Source of the DNA: Balanoglossus misakiensis
Lineage: Eukaryota; Hemichordata
Direction: 5' to 3'
DNA length: 64,000 nt
Assembly: GCA_040954595.2 (NCBI GenBank)
Contig: CM082589.2
Coordinates: forward strand, 3,348,001 to 3,412,000
The position numbers were made by a program, and so were the translations under genes. Every line of letters starts with the position of its first letter. Positions within the stretch are counted from its first letter, which is position 1. The notes below the pieces were generated by a model, which made no database searches, was not told the DNA's origin, and saw nothing but the letters and a program-made list of their open reading frames with translations. This document shows positions 14,001 through 28,101 of this stretch, one piece after another.

Positions 14001-17000
14001 GCAGCATGAATCGATCAGTTTACAGTGGAAGCTAGCTGGCTGAACATAACTGCCATGTTGTTTGAAGGTTGAGCATAAAATGCATGTAATATTATTATAG
14101 GTGACCAAAATTCATATATTGTTTCCAAAACAAGTTTTCCTCTTCATTTTCATGGCAACTATTAACCTCCCTCATCATACAATACCCCAAAATGCCTCAA
14201 AGATACATTCCCACAAGGCATGATATTACCAATGTCACTTACTTTGAACCAATCACAGGCAACATCACAGCTACAGTGGGATCACGTGATTCACTTCTGA
14301 CCAATCACAAACAGCTTTACATGTGTGTATGCTGTGCTTGTTTCCGTAGACGCTTTCCATGGCCTTCTCCACGTTTTTTCCTGACGCATACAACGGACAA
14401 GAGAAACACCCAGCAACGAATGATGAACGTTACATGTACGCGAACCATCCGTCGCCGTTCTACAAGAACGCAGAAATCAAAATGATTCACGAGGTAGGGT
14501 GACTGAATACGCAAAAATGGAAATAAAAATAGTGTAATTTACAATGTAGTCCAATATTGTGTTATAGCTGTATAACTGTTGAAGTCCAAGACAAATCATT
14601 CAAGTCGTTTTACATCACAACAATCATACCTAAAGAAAACCTTGCAGATTTGCGCATACATTTGTGTATTCTGTTTTCATCCTCGTAGAGTGCACAAGCA
14701 AATGGCAATGTAACTGTCAAGTCCAAAGTACTTTATCCATCGCATGGTCCTCCAGCAGTCGAGTACAGTTGGAACCTGTTGAGAATTGATGTCACTAATT
14801 TATCAACAATTGTAAGTAATGATGACATTATTAAGACATTATGCCATTCAGTTTTGTTTCTTGTGGTATTCACTTGCTCTGGTAATAATCAGTCATCATT
14901 GTCACAGCTTCTGTCTCCTCTGCATGCAGTTTATGATATAAGAATTTTAAAAATGTAGATGTTTTCTCTCTTCAACTCTCTCTCTGTCCAATCTCAGTTT
15001 TCTTTTCATGAAGTTACAATACAAAGGAGGATCATAAAATCTACAATTAAAAGAAATGGCGATACTTTCAATTCTACCGATCGTACATCCTTGAATGATT
15101 TTATTCACAGGTCGATCACCACTTTGATTACGCCTTGGACGGACACCAGAGGAAGTACACCCTGCACTGCCTCTCGAACGAAACCAACTACCAAGTCTAC
15201 TTGGTACGTAACAAGGACGGCTTCGTCATCCCCTACGGCGATGTCAACGGCATATCGGTGATCGCGCTTCTCCGCATGGGGCTCCTGCAGGAGCTGAAGG
15301 ATCGCTTCTACAACTTGTTCGTCCACATGCCCCTCTACGAAGACATGGCGCCGTGGAACATCATATTCCGAGCCGGCGAACTGCAGTACATTGACTACGA
15401 CACTAAAGATCTGACTTTGACGCATATGGTACCAGCTGCATACCAGGTATGTGAATTTTACGGCCTACTGCGGTCGATAGAGCCAAATGACTGTGGACTT
15501 TCAGGTGTACCATATTGTCATATTGTCACGACTCTAGTGCAGTTTAGTTGCTCAGTATATATTTTTTTTTCTGAAAATAAATTATCACAGTATGGCATAA
15601 TTTTGGTGAAACCTGCGATTTGTGTTTCGATACTGGCAATTTTATCAGTTTGATACTTTTATCATTTTGATGAAAACATTCATCATCTCCATAGGAGCTC
15701 TTCAGTTAACTTTGGTATTTGGAGAGTGTTAGTCAAATAGCATACCACTGTTTGGTTGTACCATCCTCTACATCCCTTCAGTTTCTGCAGCAAGAACAGA
15801 CAAATAAGCACTGTGAGGGAGTTGAATACCACTTGAGAAATAATCCCTTTGTAAGAATTGATTTGAATCCGAAAGAGGATTTTGTTTTATTGAGGACTGG
15901 TGGCTCTAATAGGGGGCATAATACAACCCTCCCGGGTGTACCGGTACATGTATTACCCTTGCAGCTGGTGTCACAAAGCAACCACCTTGACAAAATTTGC
16001 ACACTCCCTCATAAACTCACAGGATAGAGACCAAATGTCACCCTGTCTATTCACTTAGCCCATCACTCTGGATAATCCACTGACATGCCACTCTACAAGC
16101 TAGCTGGCTTTTTTGCCACAGCTGTTGAAATTCAACATTTGGCTGAAATTCCTAAGGTGTGTACTAAACTGATATGGGAGGACCCATCAATGCTGGTAGA
16201 TATTGAATTGCTAATTAAACAAAGAAAAATTAGGGGATGTTTTTTTTTTGGGGGGGGGGGGAATATTACAACAGTATGAGGCCACTGGGCTTTTATCTGT
16301 ACAATGGATTGAGCCAGCCTCGATAATGTACTTCCAAAGTCAACATATCTGAAAATGTCTCGCCCATTATGTTCGGGCAAACTGTACAAATAGTGGTCTG
16401 TCGGTCAGCGGAGGTCATGGAAATTGCACAACCGTTAGTGGGGTCAGTTACAAGAACTAGGTGATGGCCTTCTCTCTGAGTCTGACCCCAGACGCAATTA
16501 TTACGAAATAGGTAGGGGCTGGCCCGTTATTGAGGACAGCAAACACCGCTGTGCTATAGATTGTCATGGTAATGGCCCACTCTATTGTGCTGTAGCTGAT
16601 CAATTATCGGTCTTAACGAGCCAGTCTAATTGGCCGGTCAGTTGGTGTAATCAGTAAAAAGAACAGCTGAGTTTTTTTTACTTCTCCCTTATGTCGGAGA
16701 ATGAAATGTATTTTCTGACGTCTCTCATGTGCCTGGTATAAGAAACGAAACTGTTTTTATTAATGATCATGTTCCATATGGTGTTTCATCTATTTATTTT
16801 TGGGCGTATCATTCAATCGACTACCGATAAGTGCACAGGCAGTCTAAAAACTGAGCAGCTGTGTATTAAAGAAAAAAAAAGAAGAGACCTAAACAATGAA
16901 TAATTTACAGTGTTTTGGAATAAAACTTGCTTTTCATGAGAACCAGTAACAGCCGTAAGGAGAACGCTGTTAGCGAGGGTTTTACATCACCCTCGTTTAT

Positions 17001-20000
17001 GTTGCGATCCCTCCTATTCCAAAATGGAAGAGCTGAGGTCAGGAGGAAGGCAGCAAATTCCTCACCTGATTTGGAAAGCACCGCTGACCATTTTTTCAGT
17101 TGGCGAAGTAGACTTCTTTCAAGTACATTTGAAAAGAAAACAAGTCTGACATCAGAAATGCAGACAGAAAACAGAATCCAGTTGCCAGACATACGTGATG
17201 ATGTATGGCTTGGTCGTATTTATTTACTTTAAGTCTTAATCTCTAAACGTGGTGACGAATTCAAAGCTGTGTAGCGCTGATGTACAATTGCAAATGCCAA
17301 GTTCATAACCATGGTTGTTGGGTTACTGTTCGTCCGACACAGCGTTGAGATTTAGGTTTTTATAGGTACTGTGTGTCTCGGTCTAGACTTGCATCTCTTT
17401 CTTTTTTTTCTGAAAACCAGGATCCTCCTGCCCCTCCCCCCTCTAGTAATTATGGAACCTGCCCTCATCATATGGAATTTTCCCCTCGCTCTCTCTCTTT
17501 CTCCTGCCATGAAGTCCTGTCTGTAGGTGGAATTTTCCCCTCACGCCGTTTTACTTTTTCTAGAATTTGAAATTATGCCAGCCAATACGTTTAACTTCCA
17601 GGTTTTTGTTCATTTGGGAAGCTCTTTACTTGCGAGGCATTTTTTATGAGCAATCTACCACCTTTCAAGGCAACTGTCGCATTTCTTCCTCCTTCATTCA
17701 ATCGGAGTCTGTGAATTCTGCGGCTCTAAATTAAGAATTACAATTATCCTCTTAATATGGAAAACATTTCATCTGATAAAAATACCAGTCGCATTTCCTG
17801 ATGAGAAAATCCAATTAAAAATGAGCAGTGGAATCGGACGTGTGCGATTATTTTTATATTTCGTTTAAAAAATTTAATCGTACGTGCGTTGTTTTCAAAA
17901 TGCAAAATATGGTCTGTTCGTTTGCTGGCTTGCCATATACAGTACATTGATTGGACTGTTCTGAACATACACCTGATCACTGTAGCCATTCTGTGATCGA
18001 AAATCTCTTTGTCTTTCTGACTCTTGCATCCTTCATTATTCACGATTAAACATAAAATTAACACACCTGGATTATGTTGTATAGGTAAAGGCTGCCTGAT
18101 CTGAGTAATGCTTGCTTTAAAAAAAAACCCACAGAAACCCATAACATTGCTACTTCCATGCATGCATATCTTTGTTGTGTTCTGAATAGAGATTTCATAA
18201 TATAGCGTGTTATTTTGCCGTTTCATTCAGCAATTAGTTGGCTGCCAGTTCGCGTGCGTGGTGTTGTGTATCCATGGTAACAGAGACCCCACAATCATTT
18301 GATGCGTGACAATGCCAGCATGAACAAAAACAGTCTGGCACTGGACTTAGTGAATAACCATACAGGCTGAATGACAACAATGCTGGGTACATTCTGTGAT
18401 GTCGCAATCTGTCTAGGTTTCAGACTTGTCAGGTACATATGTACAATGACTTGGCCTCTCTCTCTGGGCGACAGGTAGCAATAAAATTATCGATGATTAT
18501 AGCAATCAGACATGAAGAAGGTTGCAAATTATGGGCATTTGATAAAATTAAGTATAATTACATGTATACTGTTAGCCCTATTTGTCAAATACCGGTACAC
18601 CCATTTCACATAGAAGTCACATGACAAACAAGCACCCACAAACTTAAGTTCTTAAGTTAGATGGTTAATTAGCAAGTTCAATCTCATTCTTACCATACCT
18701 GCACAGAGGAAGGAAATTCCAACATTGTCTCTCCAGCCGACCCATCAGCAGTGCGTCCAAAATGAATTCTGGCGTACAAGTTCAAGTGCCTGTTACTCAC
18801 TAATTTATTGTGGAGTGATATTTGTCGTTTGTGGGTCACTTAAATATTCTGGGTGACCATTACAGATGTCATGACCTTTGACACAAGGTTTGGTAACCAC
18901 TAGCTGTGTTATAATGTGATTATGGCCACGCCATGAATTTTTTCAGTACATCTGGAGGATTACACTTACAGATAATACTGTCATTCAAGATAGGCAAAAA
19001 ACCCATGAATTTTTTCAGTACATCTGGAGGATTATACTTACAGATAATACTGTCATTCAAGATAAACCACGTAGTCGTATCATGGACCCCGTTTTATTTA
19101 AACACTTACAGAATCTATAGTCAGATCAGTAGACTTTGTACTTCAAAACCAAGGAATTAACTTGATCCTGTAGGCAAAACTCAGCAACGTGATGTCATCG
19201 CCCTACTTTTCGGGCGATATTGAAAGTAAAATGTATAGAGAACAGTTAGTATTGAGAGACCGCCAACTTCTAAGATTGACAACCAGCAGGAGTGGCTGAA
19301 TGATATTTCAAAGTCAAATTGACACAACGTGGTGTGTAGTGTTTACACAAACTTTTTGTTGACAAAATGGCAGCCCTCACTAGAGTTCCATACAGCTGTA
19401 AATAACTGCAGTGTTCAGGATATTTGTGTGGCAATTTGTCAACATAGCGAGCCATGCTTTGAAACTCTCCCACCACCAAATCTGTACGAGGATGGCCTCA
19501 TTCGGATTTGTTCACATACCGATAAAATTATAAGTTATATATTAATAGAGGATTTGTTTTTAAAATATATTTTTAATATCACAAACCATTTGTCATGGGT
19601 GTTTGTTTGTTTGTTTTTTCTAATGCAGGTGATGTCAATGCTGATGAACTATGAGCGAACAGTCCATGACTTTGGTAACTGCAACGGGGCGTCTAGCAAC
19701 CCGTATAACTTTCCGTTCATCTCCAACTGCGTGGGGAGCGATTTCAACGGCCCCTGTCACGACTCCAGGTATCCTGTCCCATGTGGTGATCATACATGTC
19801 GGTCGACCTACGTAGAATGTTTGCGGGCGCTTAGCGATTTGGAACTCAAGAAAAATGCCGGGAAACCAAACCATTCAGGTATGTATATGTATAGCGTTTA
19901 GGATAGTAAAATTACCAATCTTATTTCTTGCTCAAGACAATTTTAGATTATTCTCTCTTAAAATTGACAATAAAAATTGGGGGTTACCATGCAAAATTTT

Positions 20001-20227
20001 AAGTGATAGAGTGGAATTGGCTAAAATTTGAAATTCAAAATGGCTGCCCACAAGACTACGCAGAAAAATCGAATCACAGTCAGTGAAAGCCCTTTCATGT
20101 TTCTTTTTCCCTTCTCCCCTTCACAGATTCCATGACATCAGAAACTAAAGAAGATGCTGAGAACTATGAATTGTTTGAAGACGGCAAAGTCTTGCGCTGG
20201 AAAATGCATCCAAAGCAGGCCAGGTGA
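2070..20227 (+). CDS. Large secretory multi-module protein, three methyltransferase-like/kinase-loop-like repeats (28 exons)
   Basis: Not recognised as a named gene. Exons: 2070-2378, 2849-2936, 3127-3294, 3460-3572, 3669-3815, 4033-4239, 4437-4563, 4811-4932, 5042-5113, 5266-5461, 5775-5913, 6103-7270, 7409-7598, 7792-7989, 8149-8257, 8372-8480, 8563-8751, 9021-9155, 9696-9865, 10108-10264, 10852-10924, 11105-11314, 12776-12894, 14350-14493, 14689-14811, 15111-15446, 19629-19878, 20127-20227. All introns are GT-AG and all phases agree, giving 5469 nt or 1822 residues. The ATG has a good context (AAGATGG) and opens a signal peptide (hydrophobic residues about 10-20, likely cleavage near residue 33), so the product should enter the secretory pathway. 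By eye it holds three related modules (about 133-451, 1075-1371 and 1372-1695), an acidic linker (mostly 580-900) and a six-cysteine C-terminal box. I saw no KDEL-type signal; the protein ends KQAR. A break into two genes inside the linker is possible, but frame continuity argues against it. Exons are confident; enzymatic function is unknown. Confidence 0.78.
3127..5113 (+). other. Module 1 of the large protein: Rossmann/methyltransferase-like, SAM-type glycine motif kept
   Basis: Exons 3 to 9 encode residues about 133-451. LEIGTG at residues 161-166 matches class I methyltransferase motif I (acidic residue, then GxG), which normally contacts S-adenosylmethionine. Alternating strand- and helix-like segments follow, then a beta-rich part (LVYIKNG, LTIQYDDD) and a tail with LNTLLRLG, LPYKRQMSTQ and LHVYPNRMQLYL. 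The tail aligns by eye with the tails of modules 2 and 3 but lacks their D-x-x-P pattern. If any module binds SAM, this is the likeliest. That it is a methyltransferase is an inference from one motif and predicted fold order. Confidence 0.5.
6103..7270 (+). other. Large exon encoding a highly charged acidic linker
   Basis: Exon 12 (1168 bp) encodes residues about 563-952. Residues about 660-715 are dominated by Asp and Glu from GAT, GAC and GAG runs (6370-6560). A polar region rich in Asn, Gln, Asp and Gly follows, then a Lys/Arg-rich stretch to the exon end. No globular domain is visible. It separates module 1 from module 2 and is probably disordered. In a secretory-pathway protein such an acidic tract could bind calcium or basic partners, which is speculation. 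The triplet composition also produces long open frames on the minus strand that are not genes. Confidence 0.65.
7792..10264 (+). other. Module 2 of the large protein: diverged Rossmann/kinase-loop-like copy
   Basis: Exons 14 to 20 encode about residues 1017-1371, with the repeat core from about 1075. FNVLTYGGEQQSLIGAKVA (around 1075-1093) sits where module 1 has YLEIGTGITAHHLA. FPNSTVITV, NNLLVLRQL, FDQIVSVGHN and VTFMEVPSPAQ then follow the strand order of a methyltransferase fold. The tail has LETLLTIGL, LMMPQHKDMCPFHII and YQDRLLYDSIT. D1334 and P1337 are retained from the D-x-x-P-x-N pattern of module 3, but the Asn is His1339. Neither the SAM motif nor the kinase-like loop is intact, so this module looks structural or divergent. 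Confidence 0.5.
10852..15446 (+). other. Module 3 of the large protein: degenerate Rossmann part with intact D-x-x-P-W-N loop
   Basis: Exons 21 to 26 encode residues about 1372-1706. FSFMQYNSRNDDLILTLA and YPNSTFISLLEN correspond to VLTYGGEQQS and FPNSTVITV of module 2. SPEFLRYQFI, LNQFLEMV and VTTFIQLPSA match LPELFKFQ, LTMFDQIV and VTFMEVPSPA. The glycine motif is gone. The tail has ALLRMGLLQELKDRF, then D1672-M-A-P-W-N1677, then ELQYIDYDT (residues 1684-1692). The D+5=N spacing followed by an acidic IDYD about 12 residues on resembles the catalytic loop and metal-binding Asp of aminoglycoside-phosphotransferase-like and FAM20/DIPK-like kinases. The usual HxD His is Tyr-Glu. The kinase relation is inference. 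Confidence 0.5.
15447..19628. other. Long intron 26 of the large gene (4.2 kb)
   Basis: The stretch lies between the exon ending in AAYQ and the one starting VMSMLMNYERT. I find no further exon that keeps the frame. Opposite-strand open frames around 16905-17232 overlap each other and look random. It holds a T10-G12 run at 16240-16261 and a 72-bp-period tandem duplication at 18931-19065. Confidence 0.6.
18931..19065. repeat. Tandem duplication, 72 bp period
   Basis: CCATGAATTTTTTCAGTACA begins at 18931 and again at 19003. The two 63-bp cores (18931-18993 and 19003-19065) differ at one position (C or T) and are joined by a 9-bp spacer. The near identity implies a very recent duplication within the long intron. 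Each copy carries a TTTTTTCAG string resembling a splice acceptor, but no exon can be assigned. Confidence 0.9.
19629..20227 (+). other. C-terminal cysteine box and end of the large protein
   Basis: Exons 27 and 28 encode residues about 1707-1822. The segment NYERTVHDFGNC ... NCVGS ... GPCHDSRYPVPCGDHTC ... YVECLRAL contains six cysteines within about 55 residues. This fits three disulfides in an extracytosolic protein and agrees with the signal peptide. It directly follows module 3 and is not repeated after modules 1 or 2. The last exon is polar and ends at TGA 20225-20227. AATAAA strings at 20854 and 21228 are candidate polyadenylation signals. Confidence 0.65.
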
Positions 20228-21227
20228 CATTTCACAGGAATGTCCACTGCTGCTGTCGGTCTATAGGTGACCCTTGACCTTACAGTGTATAATTTGCATT
20301 CGTACATGTATATACTTAACAATTGTGCAATCTCAGCCCCTCATTGTAAGAACCCCTGCCGTGGTGACTGTCTTGCAGGTATCCTGCTTAGAACTTCCAC
20401 CAGCATACTGTCTTTCAATGTCTTTCAATGCTCCCACCCCCTGTTTTCTCATAAGACTGTATGACTAACAAAAAGAAACTTTGCACCTTTCAATATTTAT
20501 GTTGGATATGGTTTTGAACAGCCCTGTTCATTCATAGTCCACGATAAAGAGAAATTTCTGACACTGTTTTTTGAGAAACTTCTCCCATAAATGGTGATTG
20601 TTCAGAGCACTGCCTTTCAGATGTTTTTGACAAACTTTGCTGAGAGGTACTGTATAGCCTAGTGACTGTAATCATGTTGTCATGGTAACCGTGTGTGTAA
20701 CAGGGAAGCCATTATGTGAAGAGTTCTTGTGTAGCTTCCTCTGTGTTATATAAAAAATGTGTCAAATCTGTAATGTTTGAATGCAGAGAGAAGAACTGCT
20801 TGCGGCAAGTAAGCGTTGTAGTGAACATCAATGCAGTCGGTGTGGTGCTACAAAATAAAATGAACCTTCACCTTCTGAATCTCAGGTCCCATTCATGTTG
20901 TGTATTCAAATCTAACTTTGCTGACATCAGAGGATGGCTACGGACGGCTATTAATGAAAGCCAGAATATCACACCCAGTGCAGTCAATCCAGTAACTGGT
21001 TTGTTCTGGAGGATGCATTGTTTGAAAACTGTTCTGTGGCAGCTGGTACTGAACTTGCATAGAAGTGTGGCATGACCTGATTTTCGAGATATCTGTGCTT
21101 TTTGGACCACACCAGTACACTTCATATTTTATTTCCTTTCATTTACGGATTGGAACAAATCTTGCTTTGTGTTTAGGGGGGGCTGCACACGCTGGTATGT
21201 GAATTGTAAAAATAAGGTATAAACATC

Positions 21228-21233
21228 AATAAA
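21228..21233 (+). terminator. Candidate polyadenylation signal of the large gene
   Basis: A canonical AATAAA about 1.0 kb after the stop codon at 20227, followed by a T-rich stretch. An earlier AATAAA lies at 20854. Without transcripts I cannot tell which is used. Confidence 0.35.
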
Positions 21234-22656
21234 GTCCATTTTTATTCGTCACATTTTGCACTTCCAATCTTTTTGTACAAAGCCATATTGGTTTTGTTTG
21301 CACGGATTGTAATCATGTCCACAGGCCCATGTGTAATCTCAATCTCAAAATTGGTTTGATTGATTGTGACAGGGGCTGTCATGAAATTGGACAAGGAATT
21401 ACTCACTCCAAACGCGTAATCATACAAGTTATCTACATACTATAAATCTAGTCATAGTCGGTCATGTATTGTACTTGACAGTAGTTATTGTATGGAAGAG
21501 ATAAAAGAATCTGTAGAATTCATTCTGAAGAAATAAACTCTTTGGAAGTACCGTAATTAACCTTCATACATGGAGGAATTATATAATATGTAATCGTGTT
21601 TTATTTTAACATTGAAAATGATTTTGCTGGACCAAACTCACATCTTTCATAAATATATGTATTTGGGTCACTGGCAGAGCAGTACAAACACGAGCCTGAG
21701 CTACCAGCTGACCCAGACACATGACCTTTTTAAAGTCTTTTAAAACCCAGAGCCTTTGGGGCTTTTTGTTGGTTCCTTTTCATTCACTGGTTTTCACTGT
21801 GTTCAACTGTGCCTGAAACCTGGCTTTAATGCAGATATATTTGGGGTCATAGGGGGTATATAAAAAGTGAATTTTCACGGCTGCATGTCTGCTTGAAGCT
21901 TTGAAGGGAATTTCGTGGCCATAGCAACAACTCTTTGTAATAATATTATGAGTTTTGTTGACTATTGTAGTGATGCTATTGTTTCATGATTTTGCATGTG
22001 GCAAATGGGTCCAGGATGATTGACTATAAATTGTGGGGGGGGGGGGGGGAATGGCCGCTTGGTAAATTCACATTTACCAAAATTAATTAATCAATACTGT
22101 TCTTGACAAAATGGTTGGAATCCAATCAATTACTGGCTTCCAAAGTGACACAGGAAAGGATTGTCCATTACATTTCTTTGCTATGATGAACTTTCTAAGA
22201 TTAAAACTTTGTGGGTAATTTGAGTTGATGACATAGGGGGGTAGGAATGCATTGTTGGCAGTTCAAAATAGACCAAACGTCAAAATTAGTAGAGCAAAAC
22301 AGTTTTGAAGGATTGGAAAATGCACAACTGCTTTTTCTGAAAGTTAGTCATATGAAAACACAAATATCCGGGAGCAATGACCTCAACTATGACAAACACA
22401 GCTGTCAACAAGAATGACATACACTAGCTCAGTCAATGACCTTCTTTTCTCTTTATGGGTCATGTACATGTAAACATAAGCGACTTTTACCTACTCGTAG
22501 TTGAGCGTACAGTGCATGATCCGAGGTACTTACTACATGAATATTCACCATTGATATTGAGCAGTTAACATCAAATTTGAATACTTGAACAATATTCAAT
22601 ATTACTTGCATAAAGTATTGCCAGAGTACCTCATATCCTACGTTAAATAATTCTTT

Positions 22657-22957
22657 GTTGCCTAACGCTTTTGGTAACATAAATCGAGATAAAAAACCCA
22701 TCGAAAACAGGGTCAGAAAATAAAGCGGTGCCAGAAACGCCCGCAAAATGTGTTTGTTTCAGTGTATACTAGTACTCAAACATCGATGCAAATGACCGAT
22801 TTATGCACAAGTATAATAGAAAATTAATTTTCGATATAGTTGCCTAACGCCTTATATATTGGAGTTAACATACATAGCTTTTGGTAATTTTTATCGAGAG
22901 AAAAAACATCGAAAAAAGGGTCAGAAAAAAAGCGGTCCAAGAAACGCCCGCAAATGC
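22657..22957. repeat. Imperfect direct repeat pair
   Basis: GTTGCCTAACGC occurs at 22657 and 22839. Both are followed by CTTTTGGTAA, an AT-rich ATCGAGA string, then CATCGAAAA, AGGGTCAGAAA, AAGCGGT and AGAAACGCCCGCAAA. Copy 1 spans about 22657-22751 and copy 2 about 22839-22957. Copy 2 carries an insertion of about 30 bp after the first block. No terminal inverted repeats or coding frame mark it as a transposon. Confidence 0.7.
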
Positions 22958-23850
22958 GACGACGCCCGTGAGTGCTACAAGAAGCGATTTGATACGCAAA
23001 ATGTGCACTTCCCCTGTCTTTAAAAACATGTCGAATGAATTGAATGTACTGAATGGGAATATTCTTGAAACATAACTAGCATATCGGGGAAATCATCGTA
23101 GATAGTAGAGCGACTGTCGCTTGCTTCCAAGGAAAAAGCGCAACTCTAAGATGGTGACGTGACCATAATTGCGCATCCTACAGCTTATCCACACGTCCGA
23201 AGAATAGGCGATTCCCGACCCCCTTTATTTAAAGGGACTGTGCCAAGAGCCATAATGAGAAATTACAAAATTTCTGTAAAATTTATAACAATGTTTTGTG
23301 CTGTTCAGCATATTTGATATACTGGAAAGCTGTGTACATAATGTGGACAGACAGCCTCGGGAACAATAGCAGATCACTTACGTGATGTCAAACGCTATCT
23401 TGAATAATTTAATAATCAAACCTTTAAGGTCACTTTATACCTTTACCCATGGCCTAAATATCTTAATCTTATTTTAAAAAAATACTCTGTACATAGAAGG
23501 TGATAATACGAGTCAACAGAAGATATTTATCTTATTAAAATTAGGGCCCAGACATATTTATTGCCGAAGGCCAGTATCTGAATGATTTTCTTTGACTCAG
23601 CTGACTTCCAACTGAGATGGCCAAGTCTTAGCTTTATGCCACATACATGCAAAATTACATATTAAGTCTCCAGATTTAAAGAATTCTCACTCGCCGATAA
23701 TCTTATAGGTATGCGTGTAGGGGGGAGGGGGTTAGAGACTGGTCAGTTTCTCTGCTGTGCGTCTTCCCCCCACCCCTCCCGATATGTACTGCGCGCAAGC
23801 TCACGATGACGGGCAGCATTGTCCTTTTCCAAGATGCTATTTGCTGTGAA

Positions 23851-23903
23851 TATTTGCTAACTAAATTTATGAATTCTAAATTATTTGCTAACTAAATTTA
23901 TGA
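23851..23903. repeat. Short tandem duplication, 31 bp period
   Basis: TATTTGCTAACTAAATTTAT begins at 23851 and recurs at 23882, followed by GA in both copies. The 22-bp cores are identical and separated by 9 bp. Confidence 0.85.
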
Positions 23904-24786
23904 GCTGCGTGTAACACTCTGGCTGATCTCAAGTTACGCGTCAAAAATGCTGATGAATGTTTCCATTGTTCGCTCTTTGTTCCGACCGCGTGCTTCTTGC
24001 TCGTCACGCGTACGTCGGGGACTCGATCGTGTAACGCCGGGAGCACGCAGACGCGCCGGGATTGGGTATGGCAAGCGAGACGGTGCACACATATGGATAT
24101 GCACGGACATTTCCCCGTCTCGCTCGCTGTCTAGAGTATTCCCGGTGTCATGTACATAATCATTACTTTGCATATTATGTAAATATCAGGTCGTCACCTC
24201 ACATGCAATGTACATGACGCATTTTAAGGGCGCGACCAATGTAGAAGGACGGTGTGTAACCAATACTTTCACATTAATTGCATTTTTTCATCCTACCGTT
24301 GAATCTATAAAACACGACCATGTAAAATGACCTCGGCTTTTAATGGGGCCACTGTTCGAATTTCATTCATTTATCTGACGATCGATCGACGAATTCAAGT
24401 GCACCGCCATCAAAACTGAAAATGGCGATAATGATATGGTTTTAGCGAATACTAGACACGAAGGAGCAGTCTTAGAATATTTTTAGAGAATACGTGAAAA
24501 ATAGCTCAGAGGGCTTCAGAATGGCGACGACTGCATGGAAGAATCTATTTTCTTACCGCCCCCCACTTCTGCTTAATGGATCACTCCCCTCTTCTGCGGA
24601 CTCACGTGTTGTGCGTCACAGGGAGGTCAGACTGTATTATCCCAAATCTGGCGCAGGGGTAAATTAAGCGGTCCGCATCTTCAACGTGTAGATCTACCAG
24701 GACTTTAACAAAGACAGGCAACCCATGAAATACTGAGTTGCCAATTAAGCACATAGGATAGATCTCACCTCAAACACGACGCGACC

Positions 24787-24807
24787 ATGAGTACCGACGA
24801 CACGTTG
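24787..24807 (+). CDS. Possible distant first coding exon of EgtD-like gene copy A
   Basis: ATG in a good context (GACCATGA) opens seven codons, MSTDDTL, ending exactly at a consensus donor TTG|GTGAGT in phase 0. The conserved part of the EgtD-like gene begins at GTT 28114, right after an acceptor-like CACACAG and also in phase 0. Copy B has the equivalent arrangement (31367-31423 joined to 31582). The alternative is that copy A starts at its own ATG 28102 (MSTQ). The intron would be 3.3 kb and carry the (TC)n tract. Tentative. Confidence 0.3.

Positions 24808-28101
<3,294 letters not shown>

Larger units (their letters stand above)
20228..24786. other. 3' UTR and intergenic region
   Basis: No convincing coding exon is seen. 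The first kilobase is probably 3' UTR of the large gene. The rest has a G15 run (22035-22049), an imperfect direct repeat around 22657-22957, a 31-bp-period repeat at 23851-23903, and a CpG-richer zone from about 23900 that could be promoter-associated for the next gene. Confidence 0.5.

Noticed and set aside
16905-17232. Overlapping 95- and 101-codon frames on opposite strands
   Set aside because: They lie in the long intron of the large gene with no compatible splice sites or recognisable motifs.
23934-24173. Overlapping short open frames with Arg-rich products
   Set aside because: They sit in a CpG-rich stretch that favours open frames on both strands, with no evidence of coding.
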